64,000 bases of DNA from Enterococcus montenegrensis (GCF_029983095.1 NZ_CP120467.1:1906501-1970500); one strand, 5' to 3'. Positions 52,985-63,587 are shown, numbered from the stretch's first letter. Numbers and translations: made by a program. The notes: generated by a model not told the origin, from the sequence alone.

Positions 52985-53971
52985 TTAATTGGTGATGAAA
53001 TCTTTTAAATGACTTTTTTGTTCTAAATTTTGATTGCCATAAATAATCGTACCGGCATCTTCATTTAATAACGCATCTAAATTATCTAAAGAGGTAATCA
53101 CGGCTCTGGCATTTGGTTGTGCTTTGACAAAGGCTAAGGCGGCTTCCACTTTTGGCAACATACTCCCTGGAGCAAACTCGCCAGCTTTTTTATATGTTTC
53201 TAAAGTTTCAATATCCACTGTAGCGAGATTTTTTTGCTCCGGTGTATTAAAGTGAACCGCAACATTAGGTACACCAGTCAAAATGATTAGCTCATCGGCG
53301 GCAACGATTTCAGCGATTTTTTCAGAGGCAAAATCTTTATCAATGACTGCTTCTACACCAACTAGTCCCGCAGCTGTTGTAATGACTGGAATACCGCCAC
53401 CACCACCTGCTACAACTAAAGTATCCGTTGCAATCAAAGCTTTAATCGTTTCAGCTTCAACGATTCCAATCGGTTTAGGTGAAGCAACAACTTTACGCCA
53501 ACCGCGACCGGCATCTTCTTTGTATACGGCGTCGCTGATTTTCATTTCAGCTTGCGCTTTTTCGGCTGTCAAAAATGGGCCTACTGGTTTAGTAGGATTA
53601 ACAAATCCCGGATCCTCCGCTGCTACGATAACTTGCGTTAAAAGCGCTGCAACGGGCTTTTCTAGTCCTCTTTTTTTTAATTCATTATCCAAAGCTTGTG
53701 TTAGCCAATACCCAATGCTGCCTTGTGTCATGGCAACACTCGTATCCAATGGCATTTCTGGATTTTCCGGGGAAGCGGCTGCTTTTTGCTGTAATAATAA
53801 ATTTCCTACTTGTGGACCATTGCCATGAGAAATCACTACTTTGTAGCCAGCTGCAACTAAACTAATCAAAGCAGTTGCAGTTTTTGCCAATGCTTTTTGT
53901 TGTCCCGTTGCAGTTGGATCGTCAGTTAAAATAGCATTGCCTCCTAAAGCGACGACAACTGTTTTTGTCAT
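52985..53971 (-). CDS. aguC: Carbamate kinase of the agmatine pathway
   Basis: 328 residues. Amino acid kinase fold: VVALGGNAIL, SHGNGPQVGNL, VAGGGGGIPV and LIILTGVPNVAVHF. Uses carbamoyl phosphate to make ATP from ADP, with ammonia and CO2. Sits 2 bases after aguA1 and is named for its place; sequence alone does not separate it from arginine-pathway ArcC. Confidence 0.95.
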   Translation of the reverse strand: MTKTVVVALGGNAILTDDPTATGQQKALAKTATALISLVAAGYKVVISHGNGPQVGNLLLQQKAAASPENPEMPLDTSVAMTQGSIGYWLTQALDNELKKRGLEKPVAALLTQVIVAAEDPGFVNPTKPVGPFLTAEKAQAEMKISDAVYKEDAGRGWRKVVASPKPIGIVEAETIKALIATDTLVVAGGGGGIPVITTAAGLVGVEAVIDKDFASEKIAEIVAADELIILTGVPNVAVHFNTPEQKNLATVDIETLETYKKAGEFAPGSMLPKVEAALAFVKAQPNARAVITSLDNLDALLNEDAGTIIYGNQNLEQKSHLKDFITN

Positions 53972-53973
53972 TA

Positions 53974-55074
53974 TTATGCCTCCCCTTTAGGAATTTGTTG
54001 CGTAATACAGTGGATATTCCCACCACCTAATAAGATTTCACGGGCGTAAACACCAACGATTTTACGATCTGGATATAATGCTTGTAAAGTTTCTTTGGCC
54101 TTTTCATCCATTGCATCTCCAAATAACGGATAAATAATGCCGCCATTTGCAGTATAGTAATTCACATAACTAGCTGCTAGACGATCGCCCACTTGTCGTG
54201 GCAGAGTGCCATCTACCGCGTCAACACCGCCACTTTCTTCTTCATTAATTAAAATTGGTTTTGGAACATATAATTTGGTCACATTGATTTTACGTCCTTT
54301 GGCATCTGTTTCATTTTCTAAAATATCCAAGCATTCTTTTGAAATTTCATATTGTGGATCATTCTTATCATCTGTCCAGGCCAAAGCAATTTCACCAGGT
54401 GCCACAAAATTGGCAATATTATCAACATGGCCATTTGTTTCATCTAAATAAATACCACGTTTTAACCAAATCACTTTTTCAATATTCAAATATTCTTTTA
54501 AAATATTCTCAATCTGTTCTTTAGACAATTGTGGATTGCGTCCTTCTGATAACAAGCATTCTTCTGTCGTAATTAACGTACCTTCACCATCCACATGGAT
54601 TGAACCACCTTCTAAAACGAAATCATTTAATCGATAGCGATCTTTCCATTCATTCTCACAAATTTTTTGAGCGACTTGATCATCTTTATCCCATGGAAAA
54701 TACAGTCCATCTACTAAACCACCCCATGCGTTAAACGTCCAATCTACTCCACGGGTCTCGCCTTTGCCGTTGGTTACAAAAGTTGGTCCGCAATCTCTTA
54801 CCCAAGAATCATCACTTGCAATTTCTACTACGCGAATATTGTCAGGTAACATATGCCGTGCATTATTGTATTGATCGAAATTTACTCCCATGGTTACAAC
54901 TTCAAATTCCGCAATTGCTTTGGCTACTTCGACAAAAGCCTGTTGGGCAGGCTTGCCACCATCACGCCAGTTATCCGGACGTTGTGGCCATAACATGTAA
55001 ACTCCTTCATGTGGTGCAAATTCTCCAGGCATTTTAAATCCATCTTGACGTGGTGAGCTATCAATTGTTTTCAT
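53974..55074 (-). CDS. aguA: Agmatine deiminase (AguA1)
   Basis: 366 residues. Guanidino-group-modifying enzyme. Substrate loop [18 protein letters not shown], Gly157 in [13 protein letters not shown] (needed for activity in the Listeria enzyme), catalytic His in [10 protein letters not shown] and nucleophile Cys356 in [10 protein letters not shown]. Deiminates agmatine to carbamoylputrescine. AAAAGGAG lies 9 bases before this ATG; the frame opens at 55095 inside aguD. Confidence 0.96.
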   Translation of the reverse strand: MKTIDSSPRQDGFKMPGEFAPHEGVYMLWPQRPDNWRDGGKPAQQAFVEVAKAIAEFEVVTMGVNFDQYNNARHMLPDNIRVVEIASDDSWVRDCGPTFVTNGKGETRGVDWTFNAWGGLVDGLYFPWDKDDQVAQKICENEWKDRYRLNDFVLEGGSIHVDGEGTLITTEECLLSEGRNPQLSKEQIENILKEYLNIEKVIWLKRGIYLDETNGHVDNIANFVAPGEIALAWTDDKNDPQYEISKECLDILENETDAKGRKINVTKLYVPKPILINEEESGGVDAVDGTLPRQVGDRLAASYVNYYTANGGIIYPLFGDAMDEKAKETLQALYPDRKIVGVYAREILLGGGNIHCITQQIPKGEA

Positions 55075-56449
55075 CTGTAATGACTCCTTTTCCATGTTTT
55101 TCTTTTGCTGAATATCGGATTACGATTTCCCCAATAACAAAAGCCAAAATCGTACCGATTAAAACAGGTATTTTAGCATTCATTTCCGCGGCACTACCAT
55201 CTAGGGGAACGATAGAAAAAATTAACGTAATAATTAATAAAATCATTGGGACAAAGGTCATAATTTTCATTAACCAGTTTGGTCCAGGGACTTTAAAAGG
55301 ACGAACAGCATCGGGATCAATTTTTCGTAATTTTAAAAAGGCTGGAAACATCATAATATAAGAAAGTAATAAGGCTACGACATTTAATGAAAAGAAGGCC
55401 CAAAAAATATTTTCGTTTGGAATAAACGGTGCGGCAACAACCAAAATCGAGGCAATGACACCATTGACGACTGAAGCTCCCACTGGCATATCATTTTTAG
55501 GATTTTCTTTTGCAAAAATGGCTGGCATATCTTGATTTTTAGCCGCATATAAAGCAACATAATTTACCCCTAATGCCCATGAAATAAGATTAGCAGCAAG
55601 CGTGTACATAAATAAGATGCCAATAATCACTACAAATGGATTTAATCCGCCAACTAATAAAATAAAACTATCAATTAATCCCCCGGAAGCGGAAAGTTGG
55701 TCTGCTGGTACAGCTGCCCCCATTCCAAAAGCGGCAAACAAATAGAAAAAGGCAATTAGAATTCCGCCATAAATAATTGCTTGGGGAATTTGCTTTTTAG
55801 GATTATCCATATCACTTGCTAAAGTAGTTACTACTTCAAAACCCAAGAAGTTAAATAAAATCACGGATAAAAAGCTTAAATTTTGAATATCAAATTTTGG
55901 TAACAAAGCCGCACCAGAAAAATCATTTGCCATCCCTTTAGTCATGGCATGGTAAATCCCTAAGATTCCCAAACAAACCATAATTGCCACTTTAGCAAAA
56001 GCCGCTAAATTTAAAATCCATTTACTATCACTAACAGGATAGCAGCTGACAATCGTTACAAACCAAATGAAAATCAACTGAATTAAAATTAAAACCGGTG
56101 TGCTTAACTGTAGCTGAAAAATTTGGCTTAAAACTTCTTGGAACAAAACTGCAAGGCTTGCCATCCAAATTGGAAAGTTAATCCAATAAAACCAAGCTAC
56201 TCGAGCTCCCCAACGACGACCATAGGCTTTTTTTACCCAATCGTAAATGCCGCCTTCGTCATCATAAGTGGTACCAAGTTCTGCGGAGATTAAACCATAG
56301 GGTAGGAAAAATAAAATTAACAATAAGCCCCACCAGAAAAATTGCGAAGAACCGATTGCAGCGGCCGGCGCGGCAGACTCTACTACTAGAATAACAACTA
56401 CGGCCATTAAGACCGCATCAAAAAGACGAAACTTTTTCTTTTCCTTCAT
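55061..56449 (-). CDS. aguD: Agmatine/putrescine antiporter
   Basis: 462 residues, twelve membrane helices, APC superfamily. Opening [22 protein letters not shown] and [16 protein letters not shown] and [24 protein letters not shown] are typical of amino acid/polyamine exchangers. It imports agmatine and exports putrescine. AAAGGAGCACG precedes the ATG; the upstream in-frame Met (56533) has no ribosome site. Second gene of the operon. Confidence 0.93.
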   Translation of the reverse strand: MKEKKKFRLFDAVLMAVVVILVVESAAPAAAIGSSQFFWWGLLLILFFLPYGLISAELGTTYDDEGGIYDWVKKAYGRRWGARVAWFYWINFPIWMASLAVLFQEVLSQIFQLQLSTPVLILIQLIFIWFVTIVSCYPVSDSKWILNLAAFAKVAIMVCLGILGIYHAMTKGMANDFSGAALLPKFDIQNLSFLSVILFNFLGFEVVTTLASDMDNPKKQIPQAIIYGGILIAFFYLFAAFGMGAAVPADQLSASGGLIDSFILLVGGLNPFVVIIGILFMYTLAANLISWALGVNYVALYAAKNQDMPAIFAKENPKNDMPVGASVVNGVIASILVVAAPFIPNENIFWAFFSLNVVALLLSYIMMFPAFLKLRKIDPDAVRPFKVPGPNWLMKIMTFVPMILLIITLIFSIVPLDGSAAEMNAKIPVLIGTILAFVIGEIVIRYSAKEKHGKGVITDENN

Positions 56450-56558
56450 AATCGTGCTCCTTTCAATGAGCCAAAGATGAAAAACTGCTGCAAACTTGAC
56501 GCAGTTTATATGAAAGTACGTCAAGTTTGTCACAGCTTTTCAAATTTCAGAAAACTTG

Positions 56559-57593
56559 CTAGTCTTTACGTTCTAATTGACGTTTTGGTTGCAACATGTA
56601 TTGCAATTCGCCATCAAATTTAGCAGCCAATGCATCATCGGCATAATCCAAATAAGGATTTAAGAAATAAACTAATAGTGCCCGCATTGCTGTCAAACGA
56701 TTTTCGGCTTCATCTAAAACAACCGATTGACTGCCATCTAATACTTCATCCGTAACCTCTTCACCACGTGTGGCAGGCAAGCAATGTAAAAATTTAGCAT
56801 CTGGTGCAGCTTTAGCCATTAATTCATCATTGACTTGATATTTAGGATAGAAAACATTCATCCGCTCTTCTTCTGATAATTCTGCTTCATACAAGCCATA
56901 CCAAACATCGGTGTAAACAAAATCAGCATCTTTTAACGCTTCATCAGCATCTTCTGTGATTAAGACGCTACCACCAGATTTTTTAGCATTGGATTTGCCA
57001 ATCGCCAACGTTTCTTCTTTAATTTGGAACCCTTTAGGCCCAAATTGAACAAAGTCCATTCCCATTTTTGTGGCCATAAACATTGTTGAAACACAAACTT
57101 GCGTTGCATCGCCAACAAACACAATTTTACAATCAGACAATTTTTTACCAGCTGGTAGGTGTTCTGTCATCGTGATAATGTCGCCTAATTCTTGTGTTGG
57201 GTGGTTGTAATCACTCATTCCATTAATAACTGGAATTGTCGCATCTTTGGCAAGTGCAACAACAGATTCATGACGTTCTACTCGTGCCATTAAAATATCT
57301 ACTAAGCGAGATAATACCCGAGCTGTATCAGCTAGACTTTCGTGTCCACCTAATTGAATTTGACCAGGGGCTAAGTATTGCGCATGTCCCCCCAGTTGTG
57401 TCATTGCAGTTTCAAAAGATACACGCGTACGGGTAGAAGATTGTTCAAAAATCATCCCCAATGTTTTATTTTTAAGTAGCAAAGGATAATGCCCATGTTT
57501 GATACTATCTTTAATTTTTAAGGCTAATGCGATTAAATATTCAATTTCTGCTTTAGTAAAATCATTTGTGTCGATAAAATCTCTTTTTTGCAT
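56559..57593 (-). CDS. aguB: Putrescine carbamoyltransferase
   Basis: 344 residues. Carbamoyl-phosphate site [30 protein letters not shown], and [11 protein letters not shown]. The C-terminal extension ([22 protein letters not shown]) is the helix that sets putrescine enzymes apart from ornithine carbamoyltransferase. Phosphorolyses carbamoylputrescine to putrescine and carbamoyl phosphate. First gene of the agu operon; AAAGGAGCG precedes the ATG. Confidence 0.95.
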   Translation of the reverse strand: MQKRDFIDTNDFTKAEIEYLIALALKIKDSIKHGHYPLLLKNKTLGMIFEQSSTRTRVSFETAMTQLGGHAQYLAPGQIQLGGHESLADTARVLSRLVDILMARVERHESVVALAKDATIPVINGMSDYNHPTQELGDIITMTEHLPAGKKLSDCKIVFVGDATQVCVSTMFMATKMGMDFVQFGPKGFQIKEETLAIGKSNAKKSGGSVLITEDADEALKDADFVYTDVWYGLYEAELSEEERMNVFYPKYQVNDELMAKAAPDAKFLHCLPATRGEEVTDEVLDGSQSVVLDEAENRLTAMRALLVYFLNPYLDYADDALAAKFDGELQYMLQPKRQLERKD

Positions 57594-57987
57594 GGTATAA
57601 CGCTCCTTTAGATAATTAATATAGTTGTCTTTACTCGAGTAATGCTTTTGACATACTCAGCATAGCGTGATACCAAGATTTTAGAAAGGGTTTTCAAAGT
57701 TTTAGAATGCAACTTGTGATAAAGAAAACATGTTACATTTCCCGTAACATGTTACAAGCAATTAAATAATAAGATTCAAAAGGCTTTTGTATAAACTTTC
57801 AATTATCTAAAAACTCTTTTTTTGCTAAGGTCAGAATTTTATTTGCGGAATTTTTGCCAGAAGATTATAGTGGAAGAGAAGCTACTGCAGGTTTTAGCAA
57901 AAAAATGCTATTGTCATTTATTCCTTTCATTTCAGGTTGTAAAGACTGCTTTTGGCAGTTGCTCATTATTGTAAAGGAGGAGAGCTC
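57594..57987. other. Divergent region between aguB and mgtC, 394 bases
   Basis: No coding sequence. Holds a repeat pair listed separately (57728-57756) and presumably both promoters; AT-rich. No LuxR-type aguR gene, as known in E. faecalis, is here. Confidence 0.5.
57728..57756. promoter_or_regulatory. Repeated ACATGTTACA motif, candidate operator
   Basis: ACATGTTACA occurs at 57728-57737 and 57747-57756, 19 bases apart, and the segment also reads as an inverted repeat, CATGTTAC (57729-57736) with GTAACATG (57744-57751). About two helical turns, so good for a dimeric regulator. It lies 135 bases before aguB. Confidence 0.55.
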
Positions 57988-58689
57988 ATGTTTCGTGTTA
58001 GTGTGGGGGAAATTTTATGTCGTCTTGCTTTAGTGATTTTAACCAGTGGCATTATTGGTTTTGATCGCGAACAAAAAAATCGGCCAGCGGGAATGCGGAC
58101 CCATATTTTAGTTGGAATCGGGGCGTGTATCATTGCCATGATGCAGCAAGAAATTGCCGCCCAAGCCGTTATCTTTGCTAAAAATAATCCGCAAATCGCA
58201 ACTGTAATCCGGGCGGACCAGGCGCGTTTAATCGCGCAAGTGGTTAGTGGTATTGGGTTTTTAGGAGCTGGGACAATTGTTGTTACCCACCATTCCATTC
58301 GTGGGTTAACTACTGCTGCCTCGCTTTGGGCGACTGCAGGATTAGGTCTTGCCATCGGCATGGGGTATTATGCCATTGCCTTACTTAGTTTTATCGCGGT
58401 CATTGCTGTTTTGGTATTGCTAAAAAAAATCGTCCATGTCCCAACAAACAAAAATTTTCAAATTAAATATATTCATCCAGATGAAGCTGAACCTTTTATT
58501 CATGAATTTTTCAAAAGTCGCGGGATAAAAGCTATTACGACCGATTACTATGTGGATACCCAAGACGAAATCAAAATTTTCAGAAAAAATTATGCCATTG
58601 CTTTTATTAGTGCAGATAGATCGGCAGAAATTATCGATGGCTTAGCACAAAATGAAAATATTATAGCAGTTCGCGCTTTAGCCAAATAA
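57988..58689 (+). CDS. MgtC/SapB-family membrane protein
   Basis: 233 residues. Four to five membrane helices in the first 150 residues with the MgtC signature (GIIGFDREQKNRPAGMRTHILVGIGACI, GIGFLGAGTIVVTHHSIRGLTTAASLWATAGLG), and a cytoplasmic ACT-like domain from about 150 on. The family is linked to magnesium homeostasis and acid or phagosome survival; it does not transport Mg itself. AAAGGAGGAG lies before the ATG; a longer frame lacks a site. Divergent from the agu operon. Confidence 0.9.
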   Translation: MFRVSVGEILCRLALVILTSGIIGFDREQKNRPAGMRTHILVGIGACIIAMMQQEIAAQAVIFAKNNPQIATVIRADQARLIAQVVSGIGFLGAGTIVVTHHSIRGLTTAASLWATAGLGLAIGMGYYAIALLSFIAVIAVLVLLKKIVHVPTNKNFQIKYIHPDEAEPFIHEFFKSRGIKAITTDYYVDTQDEIKIFRKNYAIAFISADRSAEIIDGLAQNENIIAVRALAK

Positions 58690-58744
58690 ATTGCTTTTTA
58701 TGTATTCCCGATAAAATTTGTACCAACTACTAAAGGAGTCTATT

Positions 58745-59614
58745 ATGACCTTTGATAAAATCCAACAAATCTACCCCGATGCGCGTTTTAGTAACATTGC
58801 CTTAGATGATCCAAAATTTTATTGTATCCCCCTTGAAGAAGGATATGCCTTACTCATTGCCAGTCAATTAAATGAAAATGAACGTAAATTGCTGCAACTA
58901 TTTTTACCTACTATTAGTGAACCAAAAGATATCATCAGCCACCGTTTTTACCGCATCTTATTTAAAGGGGAAATTCCTAGTCACACAGGATACGTACGCA
59001 TTTTGCAAATAAAAGTAAAAAGCGGCAAATCTTTTGAAAAAGCCGCTTGGCAGCATGCAGCAAGTGAAATAATCCAAACTGTTTCTGATAGTTTTTGGCT
59101 TAATTTTGACACTTTTATTTTAGTCGAAAATAAAGACGTTGGAAATTTTTCAACCGATGAATTGTTTGGTATTTTCCAAGCGCTGGATAGCGACTTTAAC
59201 TGTTACAGTCAAGTCTTTGTCGGAAGCTTCCACAAGCTCAGCCAAGCATTGGCTATAGATTTTCAAACCGAACGCCAAATCTTTTTGCAACAATCTCATC
59301 GGAACAATAGTCAACAAAATTTTACACTTTCAAATTCAGCGATTATGTACCTGATTGGAGATACCATGGGGGAAATTACGTTGTTTAAAAACTTACATGA
59401 CCGCTGGTTTAGTGACTCAGAGATGGTTTCCATTTTGGAAGCCTTGTGGCAGGCACAAGGAAATGTTAGTTCAGCTGCTAAGACGTTATTCTTACATCGT
59501 AATACCATTAGCTATCGGATTGATAAATTTCAAGAGGCAACTGGTTTAGACTTAAAAAAAATGGATGACCTGATGTTTTGTCATCTACTAATCACCTGTT
59601 TTTCTGAATTATAA
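58745..59614 (+). CDS. PucR/CdaR-type transcriptional regulator
   Basis: 289 residues. The C-terminal helix-turn-helix (about 235-280, ALWQAQGNVSSAAKTLFLHRNTISYRIDKFQEATG) is the PucR HTH_30 form. The N-terminal part (1-220) is not one I recognise; it may sense a small molecule. CTAAAGGAGTC precedes the ATG. Co-directional with mgtC and next to it; also close to an M20 amidohydrolase, a frequent target of such regulators. Target is not certain. Confidence 0.75.
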   Translation: MTFDKIQQIYPDARFSNIALDDPKFYCIPLEEGYALLIASQLNENERKLLQLFLPTISEPKDIISHRFYRILFKGEIPSHTGYVRILQIKVKSGKSFEKAAWQHAASEIIQTVSDSFWLNFDTFILVENKDVGNFSTDELFGIFQALDSDFNCYSQVFVGSFHKLSQALAIDFQTERQIFLQQSHRNNSQQNFTLSNSAIMYLIGDTMGEITLFKNLHDRWFSDSEMVSILEALWQAQGNVSSAAKTLFLHRNTISYRIDKFQEATGLDLKKMDDLMFCHLLITCFSEL

Positions 59615-59618
59615 ATAA

Positions 59619-59653
59619 AAAAATCGTGCCCAGTTGTTTTGGGCGCGATTTTT
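59619..59653. terminator. Bidirectional terminator between the PucR-like regulator and M20 gene
   Basis: AAAAATCGTGCCC (59619 on) pairs with GGGCGCGATTTTT (from 59641), T8 following on the plus strand. Confidence 0.9.
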
Positions 59654-59673
59654 TTTGACGCATTTTTAAAAAA

Positions 59674-60879
59674 TTAGTTTCCCTTTGCCAAGCTTGCTTT
59701 ATGATCGTCCTTAATTTTAGCTAATAATTCGGGCTGTTCAAATAAATCTAAGGCTGTTTGAGCTAGAAGTTGTGCTGCAATAGCAATAGATGCCAATCCC
59801 TTTTCACTTTTAGCCGCTGCTTTAAATTCTTCAGAGTGTCCGGCGATATAATCATCTGAAATAGAAACTGTCGGTTGAATTGTTGGAACAACTTGACTAA
59901 CATTTCCGACATCAGAAGAGCCTAAACTTGTGCGTATTTCTGTTTCTATTTCCTCAGTTGGAATATTCAATTGGGCTAAATGGTTGAAAAACAATTCGTC
60001 AAAACTTGGAGTTACAATCACATCGTCGACTGAATTTTGGAAAAGACCAAATTCATAGCGCGCTCCAGTTGCTAATGCAGCGGCTTTTACCACATTTTCT
60101 ACTTTTTGATATACTTCATTTAAAGTACTCCGATTTTTAGCCCGCAGATAAAAGCGGCCCGCCGCATATTCAGGAATTACATTGGCTGCTAGTCCACCAT
60201 CAGTAATAATGCCATGAATGTTTACATCTTTTGGCAAATACAAACGTAAACCATTGATTCCATTGAAAACTTGTAATAATGCTTCTAAGGCACTAATCCC
60301 TTTTTCTGGTGCTCCGGCGGCATGGGAGGCACGCCCATAAAATTTAATGTCGACAGGATCATTGGCTAAAGAAGCTGTCATTTTGCCATAATGGTAAGCT
60401 GGGTGAACACACAAAGCTGCATCAACATCAGCAAAGAAACCATCTCGCACAAAACTTCCCTTCGCTGAACCATTTTCGCCCCCTTCTTCACCAGGTGTAC
60501 CATAAACGCGAATTTCGCCACCAAAATCTGCAATCAAATCTTTCAATGCACTCGCAGCTAAAACAGAATAGGTTCCAAAAAGATTGTGTCCACAAGCATG
60601 ACCAATTCCCGGCAATGCGTCAAATTCGGCTAAAAAAACAATCACGGGTCCAGGTTTTCCAGTCCTAAAGCGGGCGTCAAATCCTGTTCGGTGTCCGGCG
60701 ACATCTTTTTTGACAGAAAATCCTTCTTCTTCCAATTGTCTAATTAAAACATCTGAAGAGTAAAATTCATAATTACTGACTTCAGGATGATTATGAATAT
60801 CTAACGCAAGTTCTTGATAAGTTGGTAAATTCGTTGCAATAAATTCTTCAATGTGTTGTTTTCTTGTTGTTGTTGGCAT
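59674..60879 (-). CDS. M20-family amidohydrolase/aminoacylase
   Basis: 401 residues. Metal ligands GHACGHNLFGTY (with Cys), GTPGEEGGENG, and HSEEFK; dimerisation domain with GRASHAAGAPEKGISALEALL. AbgB/HipO-like group that hydrolyses N-acyl amino acids or aminobenzoyl-glutamate; substrate uncertain. A GTG three codons earlier overlaps GGAG, so the ATG at 60879 is chosen (site 8 bases away). Upstream of it on the same strand lies metQ. Confidence 0.88.
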   Translation of the reverse strand: MPTTTRKQHIEEFIATNLPTYQELALDIHNHPEVSNYEFYSSDVLIRQLEEEGFSVKKDVAGHRTGFDARFRTGKPGPVIVFLAEFDALPGIGHACGHNLFGTYSVLAASALKDLIADFGGEIRVYGTPGEEGGENGSAKGSFVRDGFFADVDAALCVHPAYHYGKMTASLANDPVDIKFYGRASHAAGAPEKGISALEALLQVFNGINGLRLYLPKDVNIHGIITDGGLAANVIPEYAAGRFYLRAKNRSTLNEVYQKVENVVKAAALATGARYEFGLFQNSVDDVIVTPSFDELFFNHLAQLNIPTEEIETEIRTSLGSSDVGNVSQVVPTIQPTVSISDDYIAGHSEEFKAAAKSEKGLASIAIAAQLLAQTALDLFEQPELLAKIKDDHKASLAKGN

Positions 60880-60963
60880 ACTGTTCACTCCTCAATTTTT
60901 TATAAATATAACCGAATCGTTTTAACGTGCAGTTTTCTTTTCTATTATTGAAATGCTACTTAA

Positions 60964-61806
60964 TCACTTGCGACCAAAAGTTTCCCACGCTGGTACACTT
61001 GAACCTTTTGACGTTTCTTCAATCACTTTTTTTGTTTCATTTGTTTGGTAGGCTGTTACAATTTTGTGATAAATTTTATTATTTTCATCTTCTTTACGTG
61101 CAACGATAATATTGACATAAGGGCGTGCGTTATCATCCACCGGTTCTAAAAAGATTGCATCTTTAGTAGGTGTAAATCCTGCATCAACTGCAACACCACT
61201 GTTAATAACAGAAATCGCAACATCTGATAAAGCCCGCGCTGTTTGCGCAGCATCTAATTCAGTGATTTTCAAATCTTTTTTGTTTTCTGTAATGTCAGAA
61301 ACTGTGGGCGTTTGCTTTTTAGCGGGATCTACTTTAATTAAGCCAGCTGTTTGTAAAAGCAGTAATGCCCGGCCACCATTTGTCACATCATTTGGAATCG
61401 CAACCTTAGCACCGTCTTTTAATTCTTTCACATCTTTTAGTTTGTCTGAATAAATTCCTAATGGTGCATTCACTGTATTCCCAATTGACACCAGATTAGT
61501 TCCATGTTCTTTGTTGTAGTTATCTAAGAAAAATTGATGTTGAAAAGCATTCAAATCAATGGATTTATCCGCTAATGCCGCATTGGGCTGATTGTAGTCC
61601 GTAAATTTTACGTATTCTAAATTAATGCCGTCTTTTTTGAGACGTTCTTTTACATTATCCCAAACATCTGTATCTGAACCGATAACCCCTAATTTAACCG
61701 TCGTTTCTTTTGTATCATCCTTTGCTTTGGCATTTCCTTTTGAACATCCTGTGGCAACTAACAACAACGCGACTGCGACAAAACCTAATTTAACTAATTT
61801 TTTCAT
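60964..61806 (-). CDS. metQ: Methionine-binding lipoprotein MetQ
   Basis: 280 residues. Lipobox VATGCSKG after a short signal peptide. NlpA/MetQ features KFTDYNQPNAALADKSIDLNAFQHQFFL and KVAIPNDVTNGGRALLLLQ. Binds D/L-methionine outside the membrane for MetNI. GGAGGAATAAAAA lies before the ATG. Confidence 0.94.
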   Translation of the reverse strand: MKKLVKLGFVAVALLLVATGCSKGNAKAKDDTKETTVKLGVIGSDTDVWDNVKERLKKDGINLEYVKFTDYNQPNAALADKSIDLNAFQHQFFLDNYNKEHGTNLVSIGNTVNAPLGIYSDKLKDVKELKDGAKVAIPNDVTNGGRALLLLQTAGLIKVDPAKKQTPTVSDITENKKDLKITELDAAQTARALSDVAISVINSGVAVDAGFTPTKDAIFLEPVDDNARPYVNIIVARKEDENNKIYHKIVTAYQTNETKKVIEETSKGSSVPAWETFGRK

Positions 61807-61834
61807 TTTTTATTCCTCCAAATAATTTCGTATT

Positions 61835-62515
61835 CTAATGACTAATTTTTTTAATAATTTGATTGCTAATAAATTGACTGATAAAGACTAAAATTAATAT
61901 CAACAGTGTTGCAACAATCGTCACGTCGGTTTGAAAACGATTATAGCCCCTAGAAATAGCTAGATTTCCTAAGCCGCCAGCTCCGACAGCTCCTGCCATT
62001 GTGGTTAAGCCAATAACGTTAATAATGGTTAGAGCACTAACACGGATGATTCCTGGCAAACCTTCTAATAAATACACCCTAAAAATAATGCCCACCGGAC
62101 TTGTTCCCATTGCTTGCGCTGCCTCCACTACTCCTGAATCAACTTCTAACAGAGCATTTTCAATTTGACGAGCAAAAAATGGCACTACCCCCACCACTAA
62201 AGGTACTAAAGCGGCTTTTTCCCCAATAGTTGTCCCCACGACAAAGCGAGTTACTAAAGCTAAAAGCGACAACATAATAATAAAAGGAATCGAGCGTATA
62301 ATATTAATTAATTTATCTAGAACATTGTATAATGGCCGATTTTGTAAAATTCCACCAGGACGACTTACAACTAACACAACACCTAATAAAATCCCCAAAA
62401 CGCCTCCAAACAATGCGGTCCAAAATGACATGTACAATGTTTGTTTGGTTGCTTCAATAAATTCGTCTGGTATTGCAAGTACATTGGGGAAATATTTTTC
62501 TAATAATGCCTGCAT
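61835..62515 (-). CDS. metI: Methionine ABC transporter permease MetI
   Basis: 226 residues, five to six membrane helices. Coupling-helix EAA motif VVEAAQAMGTSPVGIIFRVYLLE and TLYMSFWTALFGGVLGILLG are typical. GGAGG lies 8 bases before the ATG. Begins one base after the metN stop. Confidence 0.95.
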   Translation of the reverse strand: MQALLEKYFPNVLAIPDEFIEATKQTLYMSFWTALFGGVLGILLGVVLVVSRPGGILQNRPLYNVLDKLINIIRSIPFIIMLSLLALVTRFVVGTTIGEKAALVPLVVGVVPFFARQIENALLEVDSGVVEAAQAMGTSPVGIIFRVYLLEGLPGIIRVSALTIINVIGLTTMAGAVGAGGLGNLAISRGYNRFQTDVTIVATLLILILVFISQFISNQIIKKISH

Positions 62516-62516
62516 T

Positions 62517-63587
62517 CTAAAAACCTCCACTCACAACTTTGGCGCTTTCTTTCGAGTATTTTAAAACATTCGTATAAACGCCAAGTTTTTGTAAATGTTT
62601 TAAGGCTTGGCGTCGCTGATTTTCTTCTCCAGCCAACGTCACAACCAAACTTCCTAGTGGCACATCTTGAATAATTTCAACGTTGCCATATAAAATATTG
62701 GTCACAACTTGATAGCGGCTATATAGCTGTGCAATCAAAGGTTCATTGGTCTGATCGCCTACATACGCCAATTCCACTAACCATTCATTTTCTGCTAAGC
62801 GACTAAATTTTTCGCTTGTTAAAATAGTCTCGAGGGCTTGATCAATATGGGTTGCTGTCCGAATAAAATCGCGGGTCAATGCTTGCTTTGGTTGGCTAAA
62901 AACTTGAATACTGCTACCTTTTTCAATAATTTTGCCAGCTTCCATGACAGCGACTTTATTACAAATTTCTTTTACCACCTGCATCTCATGTGTAATTATG
63001 ATAATTGTTAAGCCCAATTTCTTATTTAGATCTTTTAAAAGGGCTAAAATCTGTGATGTTGTTTTAGGATCAAGTGCACTCGTCGCTTCATCACATAATA
63101 AAATACTCGGATTATTCGCTAAAGCACGCGCAATCGCCACGCGCTGCTTTTGACCACCGGATAATTGTGCGGGATAACTATTTGCTTTATCTTTTATACC
63201 CACCAACGCTAATAGTTCATCGACTTTTTGTTGACGCTCCTGTTTGGATTTCCCTGTGTATTTAAGGGAAAATGCCACGTTTTCAAAAATCGTTCGACTA
63301 TTCATCAAATTGAAATGTTGGAAAATCATCCCAATTTCTTTGCGTTTTTCTCGTAGTTTTTTATCCTTTAAGGCAGTTAATTCTGTATTATTAATCGTCA
63401 CCGTACCCCTTGTTGGTCGTTGCAATAAATTAATCACACGCACTAATGTACTTTTACCGGCTCCTGAATACCCGACAATTCCATATACATCTCCTTTTTG
63501 GATATGCAAATCTACATCGGTAACAGCATTGATCACCTTATCTTTATCTTGGGTAAATGTCACCGAAATATTTTTTAAATCAATCAT
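62517..63587 (-). CDS. metN: Methionine ABC transporter ATPase MetN
   Basis: 356 residues. Walker A GYSGAGKSTL, Q-loop GMIFQHFNLM, signature LSGGQKQR, Walker B ILLCDEATSALD and H-loop THEMQV. The C-terminal NIL/ACT-like domain (about 270-350) binds methionine and shuts the transporter when it is plentiful. TAGGAGGAG lies before the ATG. First gene of metNIQ, under a Met T-box. Confidence 0.96.
   Translation of the reverse strand: MIDLKNISVTFTQDKDKVINAVTDVDLHIQKGDVYGIVGYSGAGKSTLVRVINLLQRPTRGTVTINNTELTALKDKKLREKRKEIGMIFQHFNLMNSRTIFENVAFSLKYTGKSKQERQQKVDELLALVGIKDKANSYPAQLSGGQKQRVAIARALANNPSILLCDEATSALDPKTTSQILALLKDLNKKLGLTIIIITHEMQVVKEICNKVAVMEAGKIIEKGSSIQVFSQPKQALTRDFIRTATHIDQALETILTSEKFSRLAENEWLVELAYVGDQTNEPLIAQLYSRYQVVTNILYGNVEIIQDVPLGSLVVTLAGEENQRRQALKHLQKLGVYTNVLKYSKESAKVVSGGF

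Noticed and set aside
53283..53828. 181-residue open frame on the plus strand
   Set aside because: Lies wholly inside aguC on the opposite strand, no ribosome site, low-complexity Ser/Thr/Ala composition: an antisense shadow.
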